Source of the DNA: Ananas comosus
Taxonomy: Eukaryota; Streptophyta; Magnoliopsida; Poales; Bromeliaceae
Assembly: GCF_001540865.1 (NCBI RefSeq)
Contig: NC_033621.1
Location: forward strand, 4,031,939-4,095,938
Reading direction: 5' to 3'
Length of the DNA: 64,000 bases
Part shown: in pieces, positions 46,991 through 60,400 of the stretch
How positions within the stretch are numbered: the stretch's first letter is position 1
Layout of the letters: every line of letters starts with the position of its first letter
Translations under genes and position numbers: made by a program
The notes under the pieces: model-generated
The model's database searches: none
What the model saw: only the letters and a program-made list of their open reading frames with translations
What the model was told of the DNA's origin: nothing

Positions 46991-47683
46991 TCTTTCAAAA
47001 TGAACATTTAGTATCGAGGTAAGAGGATCGCACCGTAAATATAACGAGTCCTATCAGTGTCTGTGAGCTGTAGAGGAGCACCCAACTAGATAATTTGTGG
47101 ATTATATATTGTACATCAGGCTGAGGCCAAAACCTTTTATTTGTATATATACATCTTGGAGTTATGATTTTTTATACAGTGATGTGCATCAGTTTTATTC
47201 TTATGTATAGTGCTTTGATACATATTGGGTATTTGTTATACACTTTAGAAATAGTCTCGTTGTTGAATCTGGAATTAAAATTGTTTTTCTACTATTCTGT
47301 TTTGCTGAAGCTTCATTCGAATAGAAAATACTCCGTCTGATCGGCGGGTCTGTTGACGTCTCCATGGACTTCTGCTATGGAACCAAAACGTGATAGAACA
47401 AATTATAAGATGTATTTAAAACCACTCAATTATTAGATAAATAATAATAGAAAAAATAGTTTCTATAAAATTTATGAGATGTAGATGATGTTTAATAGTA
47501 TCGATCGTGGATTCAGAACCGCTGCTTTTTCTTTTTTTTTTCTTTTTTTTTTTTTTTGGGTGCCAAACACAAACTTTTATTAATAAGCAAAAAGTGCTTC
47601 TGCTAAAAGCACAAGCGAATATTCTGAGACGCAACCTTATCCACAATTGCTTCGTACGTGTACGTACGCTCCCACCACCACCA
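46991..47683. other. Upstream region of the DUF7734-like gene
   Basis: A T-rich run (about 47530-47557) and AT-rich sequence. No TATA box could be chosen with confidence. Confidence 0.4.
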
Positions 47684-49515
47684 ATGCTAATCCACTGCAA
47701 CGCACTCCTGCTACCTCACACCCCACCACCGATCCTACGCAGCGCCGTAAACGGAAAGTCGGCGCCGAGTTCAGCCTACAAACGGAAGAATACGGCGCCG
47801 ACTACACGTGCTCGAAGGGATTATTATTATTATTATTATTATTATTGTAGTAGTTATAATAAGAGTATTAATGTGGTGTGTGGTGCGAGGAGAAGGGCGA
47901 GGTACGAGGAAGAGGATGGAGGAGGAGAAGAAGAGTACGGGCACAATGACGAGATCGCGCTGCTCGAATCTTACAGCGAGTCCGCGAGGGACGAGGCGCT
48001 GCTGGTCACCGCCGCCGTCGATGGCGACGATGAACAGGTGCTCATCTTTAAGGTGCATAAACTCATCATCATCGATCTCTTTCTATCTCTCTCTCTCTTT
48101 TTCTCATTCAACGTGGGACTATTGAAGCGCGTGTATATATATACAGAATTAGACCACTATACTATCTATAGTATCGGAGCTTCGATACTATAGTCTTATT
48201 TTCGATTTTGAAGTGTTCAAACCAACGTTCCTAAATATAATATTTAGGGCATATGAAGTTCTTAGAAATAAATTTTTTTTTTTTTCGACATCGTTTACTT
48301 TGTAAATAAATCACGTCAAAATGAACGGTTGAAACTGAACAATTTTTAAAATTTGAGGATAGAGCTTTTAATTTCAAGATCAAGAATGTTGATCTTAATC
48401 CAGATAGTTTAAAGTATTTTTTTATCAAACTTTGAATAAATTTATATTCTTCTACATCGTTAAACGGCAAACTTGCCATTAAAAATTAATAATTTTGAAA
48501 TAGTTTGATCATAATGTAAACTATGTTGAAAAAATATAAAATTTTATCACTAAGAACTTCAAATACTCTATATCAGTTTTAACGATATGAATCATTAATT
48601 TGAACATTCAAAGATTTAAAACAAGACTATTGTACCGAAACCCAGATACTATAAATAGCATAGGAGCCTAGCTCTATATAGATACAAATTAAAAATGCAA
48701 CAGTTGTAGTTTTATGTATCTAATATAGGTTGGATGCAATAGAAAATATATTCAAATGCATCAAACCAGGTGTGGTATTTAGGATCGTCAACTAGCTGAA
48801 GACGAGCGAGATAGGACCGGCTCGTATTTGCTCATTCATTAAAAAAGCCAAACACGAGGGAGTTTGTTAAAATATCAAGCAGAAAATTTTAGCTCGTGTT
48901 CGGCTTGTTTTTTAACAAGACGAACATGAGCTGGCTTATGAACAACAAGTTAGATTGTAAGCCCTACTACTAGATAAAAAGTTGAAAGAAATTTGAAAAT
49001 TAGAATCTTATTCTAATAATTAAAATTCATAATATATTGGTCTCTTTACAGTTGGGTTATATCGAGCTGAACAAGAGCAAGCTAAGTCCAGTTTATGTTC
49101 CACTCGATAAGATTTCAAATTGAAAAATTCAGTTCGTGTTCGATTCGCTTATTAAACGAGCGATAGATCTCGAGCTAATTTTGAACTGGCTAACGAACAA
49201 CGGGCTGAATTGCTGGCACTAATCGTGTTTGAATCTGTATATAGTTAAAATTATAGTATAGTTACAACCGCATGCAGCTAAACAACCCCGAATGCTCAAA
49301 ATTAGTAACGAATTCATCGGCGACAGGGGTTCTCGTCGTGCTTGAGCTCCAGAACTGCGGCGGATCCGTCGAGAAGCGTGCTGCCGGCGAGGGCAGTGAT
49401 ACAGTCCATAGATGTTGTCAGGGGGCCTTTTGATCCAAACAACATTCAGTACTTGGAGAAGGGCTTGACATGGGAAGCTTTCAGAAGCCGACTGCAGCAA
49501 CCCAGAAAGTCGTAG
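47684..49515 (+). CDS. DUF7734-like small plastid protein (2 exons)
   Basis: Exons 47684-48052 and 49327-49515; 185 codons; intron phase 0 with aag|gtgcat and gacag|ggg. Residues 1-45 are Ser/Thr/Arg-rich, consistent with a chloroplast transit peptide. Then comes an eight-tyrosine run encoded by (TAT)8, a basic RRRAR and an acidic stretch. The conserved core starts at about residue 85: HNDEIALLESYSESARDEAL, then VTAAVDGDDEQVLIFK. Exon 2 continues GFSSCLSSRTAADPSRSVLP, ARAVIQSIDVVRGPFDPNNI and EKGLTWEAF to the stop. This matches the plant/cyanobacterial family I recall as DUF7734; function unknown. The intron is mostly two MITEs. Confidence 0.88.
47821..47845 (+). repeat. Coding (TAT)8 microsatellite
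   Basis: Eight in-frame TAT codons give a poly-tyrosine run between the presumed transit peptide and the conserved core of the DUF7734-like protein. Confidence 0.9.
48142..48676. mobile_element. Foldback MITE family A, copy A4, in an intron
   Basis: Agaccactatactatctatagtatcggagc at the left pairs loosely with actataaatagcataggagcctagctct at the right. The interior follows family A (ttttcgacatcgtttac, gaacggttgaaa). The flanks are tatatata on both sides. Confidence 0.7.
48785..49225. mobile_element. 'cgagccgaacacgag' MITE, copy 3, in an intron
   Basis: Its ends near gtcaactagctgaag and gctgaattgctggcacta are weakly inverted, with gctcgtgttcggcttg motifs. It ends about 100 bp before exon 2 of the DUF7734-like gene. 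Confidence 0.6.
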
Positions 49516-49779
49516 ATCCTTCTTTGTTCTTCTCTTCCTCATCTTTCCTCTTTTCTTCTTCTTTTCTTGATCTTTGTCATTTGAAGATGTAGTACATTCA
49601 AGCGAGAAGTGAAAAAAAAAATTAACAAAATTATTTTGATCTGTTTTTGTTTTTTTTTTAAAGGTATGAAGCACCGAATGCGCCGGAGAAGTTTTAAGTC
49701 GTTCTGATTGCTTGATTTGCTTGTAATCTCGTAAACATTTAAAACACGATATCTATTTCTTCTACTCTAAGAAACCGTT

Positions 49780-50455
49780 TGGTTAAATGTAATTATAAAT
49801 ACAGTGTAGTTAGAGATGCATGCAATTGAAAATGCAGCAGTTACAACTACATGTATTCTGTTTGATTTGATGTAGTAGAAAACGCTGCAAGTGTAAATAA
49901 TTTGTTTGGTTGCATGCAGTTGAGAAATAATTTTTAAAATTTTATCATTTTATATATATAGTGGTGGGATTACCTCTAATATAAAAAAGAAAAATAATTT
50001 TTTGTTTAAAAAAGAATTGAGCGGGTAAGTATACCTTTTATTTAAAGTTATTCTCTCCCACTGCTGCAGTTGGAACTGCGGCCAATTTGGACGTAGTTCG
50101 AACTACTGTAGTTGAGACTCCTCCTGCAGTTCCTACTGTAGCAGTTGGAGTTAAACACATCAAACCAAATACCGAATTTGTATTTGTATACAGTTACAAC
50201 TGCAGTGCAATTGCAACTATATACAACCAAACGACCCCTAACTTTTGAAAGAAAAATTATTCTCTCCAACTGCTGTAGTTGTAACTGCGGCCAACTTAGG
50301 CGTAGTTCGAACTACTGCAGTTGAGCCTTCTCCTGCAGTTCTTACTACAGCAGTTGGAGTTAAACACATCAAACCAAATACCGAATTTGCATTTGCATAC
50401 AGTTACAACTGCAGTGCAATTGTAATTATATACAACCAAACTACCCCTAACATTT
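49780..50455. mobile_element. Family G MITE with a duplicated ~200-bp right part
   Basis: It starts accgtttggttaaatgtaat and ends atacaaccaaac-gacccctaac. The block 50044-50242 (ctctccaactgc...) is repeated almost exactly at 50262-50455. This is a tandem duplication of one arm, or two nested copies. Confidence 0.65.
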
Positions 50456-50727
50456 GAAAGAAACAGAATAAAGCGAAGATAGAATGATAGCTAGAAGAGG
50501 AAAAAATAGATTCCTCTCCATTTTGAAGTATTAGAAAATCATGGGTAAGACATGCGATCGAGACCACTGCTCTTAGTAACTTTTGTAGAGGATAGGCGCT
50601 GATTAAACTATTGGATATAGTTTAGAGTATGTATTAACATAAATTAGAAGCTTAGAGATCTATTTGCAAAAGTGTTATAGGCAGCTTTTGAACATTTTTC
50701 CCAAATTTTTATTAGATAAAAGCGTAA

Positions 50728-51066
50728 AGAACTTATCTGAACTATAAATCATTTTAAATTTAGTAGCCAATTTTTCAAAATTTTGATTTTACTGCCCAAA
50801 CTTTTAATTTTTTTTATTTGAGTCAATCAGTGAGATACTTTAACTTCAAACTTTAAGCTAATTTCTTACTTTAATAAATTTATAATTGCAAGAGTTATAT
50901 AAAATAAACTAACTAAATATGTAAAGATAAACAATATCATTCAAATTTTGAAGTTAAAGTGTTGTTGACTGACTCAAATCAAATAAATAAAGGGTTAGAT
51001 AGTAAAATCAAAATGTTGAATGGTTGAGTAGTTGATTGAAAATGGTCCATAAGTTAGATAAATTCT
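50728..51066. mobile_element. Dispersed AT-rich MITE family E, copy 3
   Basis: The left arm agaacttatctgaactata is inverted at 51040-51066 (cataagttagataaattctg). The core ttatttgagtcaatcagtgag matches the other copies. Confidence 0.65.
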
Positions 51067-51727
51067 GTATATGTTGACCTTTTGGGGGTTTGCAATCTTA
51101 ACTTTGAAATGCGGATCTGCTAGCAGAAGTCTGAATCCTAAGCTTTTGCTTCCAGCTTTTTAGCGAAAAGCCGTCAGGCGGATTTTGATGAAAGAACATT
51201 TAGAGAAATCACTTCTAATGAAATTCCAGCAATAAGCTAAACTACCCCTTAATTTAACACAAGCAAGTTTTGGGAAGTTCAATCTAATACTAATTTTCAT
51301 ATGGCACCCAAACTAATGAAGCATTCATATTAGACTTTCTTTTTCAGTAAAGATTTCTGCTAGAATGGTATCTATCAAAAGAAAAGCTGAAAAAGTAAAG
51401 CTAGTTTTGTAAAATTAGCAGATCACTTGGCTAATCGCCGCGAACTATCGTAACTACAACACTTCACTCAGAATAACATAAACAACCTTCAGGTATGAAG
51501 AATAATTGAATGAACATCATCAACAAAAGAGAGAAGCAAAACGGAAAGTGTAGTTCACAGCTCATATAGTCGATAAGAAAAAAAAAAAAAAACGAATAAA
51601 TGACGGCATCATATAGTCTTTCAAGTGCAAAGGAATGAGGAAATGAATGCACCAGCCCATAAATACCTTCTATACTTACTGTGAAAAATGTTGTATAGGA
51701 TTAACTTTTATGTCCTTGTATGATGAC

Positions 51728-54030
51728 TTATTTCCATGCCACGGAGTCGATTTCATTCCTCGCCGATTTGTAGAGCTCGAGCTTCTTAGCTATCCCGTCC
51801 CTCTTCTCCATCAAAGCTGGGTCCTCATCTAGCATCGCACTAAGCTGCTTTTTCTGCACAATGGAACAAAAAGGAATATATTAATGTACTTGTGTTAGCC
51901 TATATTGGGACCAGAGAGCTTGTGTTGCAATGGTTTCCGCTAAGCAGCCTTTTCTCGCTTTTTTCCTGGAGCCTGATTTCTTTAGTATAATATGATTTGC
52001 ACTTTACTATGCTACGGTTTACAAAATGTAGTACTTTGCTACTTTTTAAACTGCAAGTCGTATGATTAAAAAGAAACTACCGGAGATAAAGGGCTATGCT
52101 TTGAACTACAGGGTAACAAACTACAAATACGCATCAGCACTATAATAGAGAAGGGCTTTCTGATGTTTTCCCTAATAAGAATCAAATTCTTTAATCACTA
52201 ACAATTCTTACCAAATGATTATGTAACCGAATAATCATTACAAAATGGATCATCTAACAGCTAGTCCTGTTTGATAGTCTTGCATGAGCTCGGCCAGATT
52301 TTTTCCCTCCCACGAGAGATGGTTTTTAAATTTGACTCATAAGGACAAGCAACTAGATTTCCATGATCAGTCTTAAGCATCCAAAAGTAGCGTACTGAAA
52401 AATACGTACCTCTCTGCTCCCCACTTGGGCATAAAAATAGTTAAGCAAATTGCGCTTTGCCTCTCGGACTTGGCAATGGACAACGGCCTTGGGAATAGTA
52501 TTCCTCAATGTGTCACATACCATGCCAATGTAAGCAGACACATTTGATCCTGAGATAGTAATGAAGAAAATATCACAATATTGCAATACGATACGTACTG
52601 TCAGAGAAATTTAGGGTACATCTGCTAAAACCATCTACTAACATGTATCCTAGAAACACCTGAATTTTCATATATGGCTTCTGAACCTTAATTTCTTACA
52701 TAGATACCCCTCTACATGCAAAAGTGCTTCTCGTAGGAAAACTTCTTCTAACACCTCAACCAACATTCAGATAAGGAAAGTATAGCAAGCGTATATATAT
52801 ATATATAGGCCGTGGCGACTATACTATTATGAGTATTGGAGCCCTCGTACTCATAAGTTTTTTTCGATGATGGAGCTTCCGAATCGACGATCCACTCCGT
52901 TAAATATAATCTAGAGTATTTGAAACTTCTAGAAAATAAATTTCGTAAATTTTCGAAATCATAATAAAGTCCATCAAGCGGGCATAAAATGAACGGTCAA
53001 AATTGAACGACATCCTAAAAAAGGATGATCGGATCCTTCAATTCAAGATCGGAGTTATTGATCTTTATCTAGGTAGTGAATAGAATTTTCTATCAAAAAT
53101 TCAACAAATTCCAATTCTTTTACACCGTTAAACTAGCAAGTATCCCATACTGGCCATTAAAAATTGTCAAATTTGTGACCTCTTGATCGTAAGGTAAATG
53201 ATGTCGAAAAATTATAAAATTTGATTTCTAGAAGTTTTAAATGCTGCAAATAACGTTTAACGGTATGGATCGTCGATTCGGAAGCTCTATCACCGAAAAC
53301 GATTTATGAGTATGAGAGTGGTCGTACTCATAATAGTATAGTAGCCGGACCCATATAGGCCGTGGCTACTATACTATTATGAGTATTGGAGCCCTCGTAC
53401 TCATAAGTTGTTTTCGATGATGGAGCTTCCGAATCGACGATCCACTCCGTTAAATATGATCTAGAGTATTTGAAACTTCTAGAAAATAAATTTCGTAAAT
53501 TTTCGAAATCATAATAAAGTCCATCAAGCGGGCATAATATATATAGGCTGGAATGCTATCAATAGCACCAAGTTGTTAGTGCTATTAGGTTTTCGGCTCT
53601 TGGATGAAGAAATGTACAGTTAGGATGATGCGGGCAGTGGGCTCCCTAGGGTTGAGTGAGTTGTTGGTTGAATAGTATAATCTAACGGGTGAAAATAATC
53701 AAAGGTTAAATTTAACGGTAGAAAACTCTGTAGCACCAAGTGCTTGGTGCTATCGATAGTATCCCAGCCGAACTCTATATATATATAGAGTTGGGCTAGA
53801 ATACTATTGATAGGAAAAAGCTTTTTTTGCTATCAAGTTTTTAGCCTTTGGATCAATTCCTTTCATCATTTCTAACCATTGGATTAAATATTATAACCCA
53901 GTAGGGACCACTCAATCCTAGGGGGACCACTCAACGGACTAATATCATCCTAACCCTATAATTTCTCATCCAAGGGATAAAAACTTGATAGCAGAAAGGA
54001 TCTTTTGCTATCAATAGTATTCCAGCCTAG

Positions 54031-54080
<50 letters not shown>

Positions 54081-54272
54081 TTACTATACTTTTATGATTA
54101 TAGACCTGGATGAAGGGATGTGCGGTTAGGATGATAGTGGTTCCTTAGGGTTGAGTGGGTGGTTGGTTGAATAGTATGACCTAATGGGTAGAAATAGTCA
54201 AAAAGGTAGATCTAACGGCTGAAAACTTATAAGTAAAAAAGTGTCTATACTCATAAAACTATAGTAGCCAGG

Positions 54273-54337
<65 letters not shown>

Positions 54338-54406
54338 GAAAATTCATATTTTACAGGAGTACATATGTAAATAGATGATTTTGCAAGGATATATATGCAA
54401 AGACTC

Positions 54407-54446
<40 letters not shown>

Positions 54447-57400
54447 GGAATAAGTGATGGCAAGAATGATATTGTCATCCTTAAGACCTCTCACATCATC
54501 TTTTAACGTTTAATGTACGGTTGAAAATTGATCTAACACATGGCTGTACAAGCTATAGAATTGTTCGCTCACCTATTCTTCGAAGGTGGTTCTCATTATA
54601 TCTGTCGATGGCCGGAGCTGTATTGTTTGGACCTTTGTTATCTGGTTCTGTAGGAAGTTTCCGGAAGAACTCCACTGTGAGGTAGCTGGCTTCCATTTCA
54701 ACTAGACGGAGAACTGTTTTCCGACCCTCATCACGGAATCTTTCTAAGGCTTCGTTTGCAGCAGCTGCTATGTCAGCTTGAAGAGAAGGGAAACGCTTCA
54801 ATTCCTGAGTAAAACAAGTGCATCATTACGAAGGATAATAGGAATTCAATGCATTATTACCAGATTTTACATACAATATAAATTACTTGTATGATTCACG
54901 ATATCTTTCACTGTTATGTGGTGTTTATGATTTTTCTGATGCTAGAAATGCTACACGCTTTTGGTATCTCTGCATCTATTGTCCATCCAGTCATGATGTA
55001 GCAACAAGTTTAAAACATGGACAACATTCTAAGGTCAATCAATATGAACAAGGATAACTAATATCTCTAGTTATCACCTGAAATAAGAGCTACCACAAAA
55101 CAGTTTATGAACCACGTCAAACTTTAAATATCAATAACACTTCAATGCACAAGATAGAAAAACATTTACTGTAAAATCATCTGAAATCTACTATTTTCCA
55201 AAGAATTTGCTAACCTCTGTTTCTCCAATAGATTTCCGTACAAGTTCTTTCAAGACAAAATGTACCTGGAAGAAATAAAATAAGGAAACTAAGAATTTAA
55301 AGATGGTCAATAGAAATCAAAATTGTTTCCTCAAAAGTTGAGTAACACAATAAATATGACCCTAATTAATTAAAGAAGCTAATATTGCAATAAAAATTAT
55401 CTTAGAAAGAATGACAGTGGTAAGAAATGCATACAGCATCAACTGAAGCTTCGGCTGGGCCCTTAAAATAGCTGAGAGAGCTATCTATAAGCCTTCTGTA
55501 ACCTTGCTCGGGAGCAATCAAGTGGGGCTGATAACCATCTGCCTCAGATATGACTTTCCGAACATTTTGCAGAGAAAGATGCCTATCAAATGGGAGCTTT
55601 TTCAAAGCTGCTGGCAACTGGTTGTCGAATACCCCATATATGCGATCTCCACCTGGTCGCCTAATGCAATAACATAACAAGAAAATGGGTCATTTATTTG
55701 AAAATCTATGAAGATAATGTCAAAAAATTAACAAGCTGCCACCTTTGGACACATTAACTTTAAAGTATAATTTTTATAATACTCAGAAACCCATAAATTT
55801 ATTTAATTTGTCTGTACATATAAAAGTTTGCTCGAGTACAATCTATAATCATGTTGAAGAAAGAATTAATAATATGTAAATATTTAAGTCCTATGGTACC
55901 AAATTTGCTGAAGTTTATTCTGAGTATTTAGTATTCTATTAAATGGCATGGTAATTAACAAATACATTTATGTAAAAGGAACTCAATTAAAAGGCTAAGG
56001 AGAGTTCCATTGACAAAGTTGATGACAACAAACCATTTAAATATGATGAAAGGATAAAGGGAGCTCCTTAAACAATTTTCACTGCTAGGTTGTCCTTTTA
56101 ACTTATTAAGTAGGGTGGTCTTATTTTTATTTATTTCGTTATAATATGAAATCAAAGTGCATAAAACTAATTATCCAAACTGGCAAAAATATTAAAGTTC
56201 TATAGGTATATTGTCACCCATCTAACAATATCATAATCAGATAGATAGCACACTAACTTAAGAATTAATGACATTCAGATTTTGTTGAATTAATGACATT
56301 TAGATTTTGGCACCAAAATCCTGAGAAAAACAAAATCCAATATGGGGCTTCCTACGAAACCTACAAGGCTAATTAATTATAGAATAGAAATATCCAACGC
56401 AGTTGTTTCTTTGTCTTAAGCAAATGAAGGAGGAGCAAGTCTCCTTAAGATTCTCCTCACATAAAGGAGTTTCATTAATGGAGAGTAGTAATTTTTATTA
56501 CATGGAGTAGTACATCTCTGCCACAACAAACAAGCTGGTAAGCCAAATACAACACAATCTCATAAACAAAGTACATGTGAAGAACCCCATGAGTTTCAGA
56601 TTTCCTGCCAATGTTTTCCAGATGCAGTAAAGTATAAAAAATTCCAATAACTAGAGTCAAAAAGATTGTCTGCAGGAGATTCAATCTATGTTATTCTATG
56701 TTATTGACTTTTTACCCACTCATCAAAATAAAGGTTCATAATTCTCAAATATTCTAGAGAATCAGCTCGAAAATGAGCATAGTACAATAACTTACCCTCC
56801 ATCCAAATGCTCTTTAAAGATACGGTCAAAAGCACGGCACATGTCTAATATCGTGTAAAGCTGTGCCTGTAGGACATCAAAGCAAAAAAGTAAAGCGTAA
56901 CATACAGAAAATAAAAAATAAAAAAAAACAAAGAAAAAGATGAACGTGCTCTTGAGATTTACCCCTGCATCGCCTCCGATTGGCCTTCCCAACCGATCCA
57001 ACTCGGCCTCAAGTTCATCAATCGTTTTGTTAATTAATGCTATTATGCTGGGTATTCTTGCTCTGATTACAGATTCTAAATGCTGAAACAACAAGGGAAG
57101 AAGAATACTCAAAATTTCAGCAAACTTAAAATTTTGCAGGAGTAAGTGGAGCGAGAAACAAAGAATATATACATATAGACTGTTGCAAAATTCGTGGGGG
57201 TGAGTGCACCAATACTTTGAATTTTCACGTATGCCCTTCAAACCCTAAATTGTTGCATATATACCCTTGTACTTACAAACTGTCCCTCTTTAAAAAACTC
57301 TATTATGAAACCAACTTTTCCCCATGAATTTGATGATTTCCTATCGTAAGAAAGGGATTAATGGAATTTTTGTAAAAACGCACATTCGTGTGTTCATATG

Positions 57401-60400
57401 AAAAATTAATACTTCACAGGTTACACATAATAGAGAATTTTGCAGGGATACATATCTAGAAATCACCCCCCAAACCCCACAAGAAAAGAAAAGAAAAAAA
57501 AATGGAAGCTCTTTGACCTTTGACAGAAGCTTAGCGAGATACTCTGAACCCATTTTATGAGCCAAGTGTCCATAATCAGGGCTATTTGCAAAATACTCCT
57601 GCTCTTTTCGTCGTGCATCAAGCATGTCAACATTCTTATTGATATCAGCTTGTGAGCGGTTCACAATTCCAACCCAAGGATGTTGAAGACGATAAGATCT
57701 TCCCTCCAAAACCTAATTGAAGTTTATGAAAATAAAATTTATCAGATACCTAATATAATGCTCTATGGAATAGGAAACTATGCTTGCATCTGGTGCAGCA
57801 TTGTCACTCATACACCCACCAGTGAGCTACCGTACGTCCCATCTCATAATTTAATTCCCACACTTACTGACTTAAAGTTAGAACCTTTTCTTGGTTTAAC
57901 TTTTTTCTTTTGGATGGTTGGATTGAAAAGTATGAGATTGGATGGCACTGGATGTTGCATGGGCTAACGTGGCGTGCCTGGTACAGGCAATAAGTTCTAC
58001 ATAAGATACACAGATGCGGGAGTACAAATAGTAACCTACATCCTGAGCATTAGTGCCCTTGTCCATCAAATCAAGTTTCGTCAGGACACCAAATGTCCTC
58101 TCACCTAAAAAGGAGGATAAAAAAATATTAGCAAGATATGAGAAGTCCTTGAATCTGCATCCAAAACAGAATGTCGCTAAAACATGTTAGCTGGGATAAA
58201 TATTAGATGGTATAATAATCATAAAGAGTAAGACCTGTAGGGTCAACATCCCTCGCAAGCTTTATAGCATCTGACGTAGCAATATCTTGATTAGCAGGGG
58301 AAATGGCCAGTATGATGGAATTGGGCTACAGATTGGAAAAAAGAAGAAAAAAAAAAGGCATTAAGAAAACAATTGAACTTCTTTGGCTAGATAATTTAAT
58401 GGTAAATATACAATTGTGAACAACTAAAAGATCAGAAAGAATGCTGTCATTTATTTACAATTAAATCAAGAGAAAATAGATGAGAAGAGATAATTGTTTG
58501 TACCTTTTCAACATATGACCGCACCATATTTTCAATGTCTTGAACAATTGATTCAGGCTGTCCCTCTGCAGAGATAAAGCTGAATTATTAATAATCAGAA
58601 AAGAAAGAATTTAAGCTAGAACACTGTGAGGCCCTTCAAACATTACCTACAGCAACCTTCGTCAGCCCAGGAAGATCAATGAGTGTTAAATTAACAACTG
58701 CCAAATACAAAAAAGTGGCATGTAAATAAATGTAACCTGAGGAGAAAGATAGTGAATATGTGTAGTTTAAGAATTATCAGACCATATGTCTAAACAAGTA
58801 CATCCAAGAACTAAGCATATAATGACTGGCAAAACGAGTAGCTTCTCATGCTTGAGTATGTTCTAGTAGCTTGCAAAAGGGACAGTTTTGGATGTTCTAA
58901 TATTATTATTATGTTGAAACAGTATACAGAGTTACAGACTGAATCAACTTAGCATTATGATGGGCTCTCATTCTGCCTGGTGGACATCAGAACTGTAAAA
59001 CCAGGATATCGGAAAGAGAGAAAAACTCATCTATACATAATAAATAATTAATATTTGCAGATATCTCATTCAGCATACCTACAAGTCATCGGTGTAAAAC
59101 ATGGCACCTTAAAAATTCTAAGGTTCACACACGTGCCAAAGTCTTTCAACTCAACCTGTCTAATTAAAATTAGTCCAAACAGTTCCCTATAATATGAGCC
59201 TTCTACTGATTCATTTAGCTTATAGCGAGCGACAATAGCAACCAACCAAATCTGGCCAGAACTGATTAAAGCTGTGCAGAACTCCACAGAATTGGGAACT
59301 ATATAAACAAAGCCAGCAAAATGAAAACTCCCAAAAATGGATGAACTGTAGAAGTACTTAAGCAGGAAAGTAACCAGTTTATAATTAACTTCTGCTGAAA
59401 CTTTCAGCCGAAGCATTTCAGTTGGCCAAGTCTCTAAACCTTGAGGCACGTCCAATGACCAGAACTCAACTTTATAAAACTTCGATTTCTTTTGGTAAAT
59501 TATGCAGAGTGAAAGATTTTCCAGTGAACATGAGAAAAAAGAAATCAGTGGTCATCACATTTCTGAAGAAAATAACCAGAGATGGCAAAAATCTAGAAAC
59601 GACATTTATAGACCAATCACATAGGAAATAAAATAATGTAGTTTTATGAGTGAATCTATTTCACATCCTCACATTTGATTACACATTATGTTAATCTGCT
59701 TTGCGAATACATATTTCCGATCTAGTTTATTCTGTGTAATTTATGTTGCCAGCAGTATACTAAGAGAGTCAAATTATTTTAAAGCTGACATAAGTAATAA
59801 AGTGATTTCCTCGTAAACTTCGAGTAAGGGAACCAACCATACAAAATTTAAGGTACTTGGAAATTGACATATGAAGAGGCTATTTGGCATGAGACTAAGC
59901 GGTTACCACATACTGTAAATATGAATACTTACCATGTGGCGAGTATATGCTCAAGTGAATGGGAATATTCGATATGTGCTTTGTTTTCCCAGTTATGCGA
60001 TCTGTCTCATCTTGAATCTCCTTCCTTACAGCAGCTGCATTGACATACAAGGTTCAATATATAAATCAACAACCATCGCCCCAAAGCAAAATGAGATAGA
60101 ATAAACATCATTAGAACTTATAGTGTACAATATTCAAGCATTTGCAGAAAAAAAAATCATCAATATTAAGATGAGTGAACTATCTATTTGGAAGTAGATT
60201 TCTGCTCTCTCTTTCTCAATCTATCATAGAGCGTAAGTTCCCTATTGTCTCCCCACCATATTGTTATTTATCTAGTTTGCTCCATCCGCAGTAAACTTGG
60301 CACCTTCTATCCTTCTTCTTGCAATTTTACGTCATATTGAATGATTTCCACATTTGCAGAGTATATATTCATATTAACCTATACAAAATCATCAAAAATT

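Noticed and set aside
47771..48058. 95-codon minus-strand frame with poly-isoleucine
   Set aside because: It is the antisense of the (TAT)8 exon of the DUF7734-like gene.
54405..54446. Regular short repeats considered as an array of the CRISPR type
   Set aside because: A simple (CAA)n microsatellite in an intron, with no spacers and in a plant genome.
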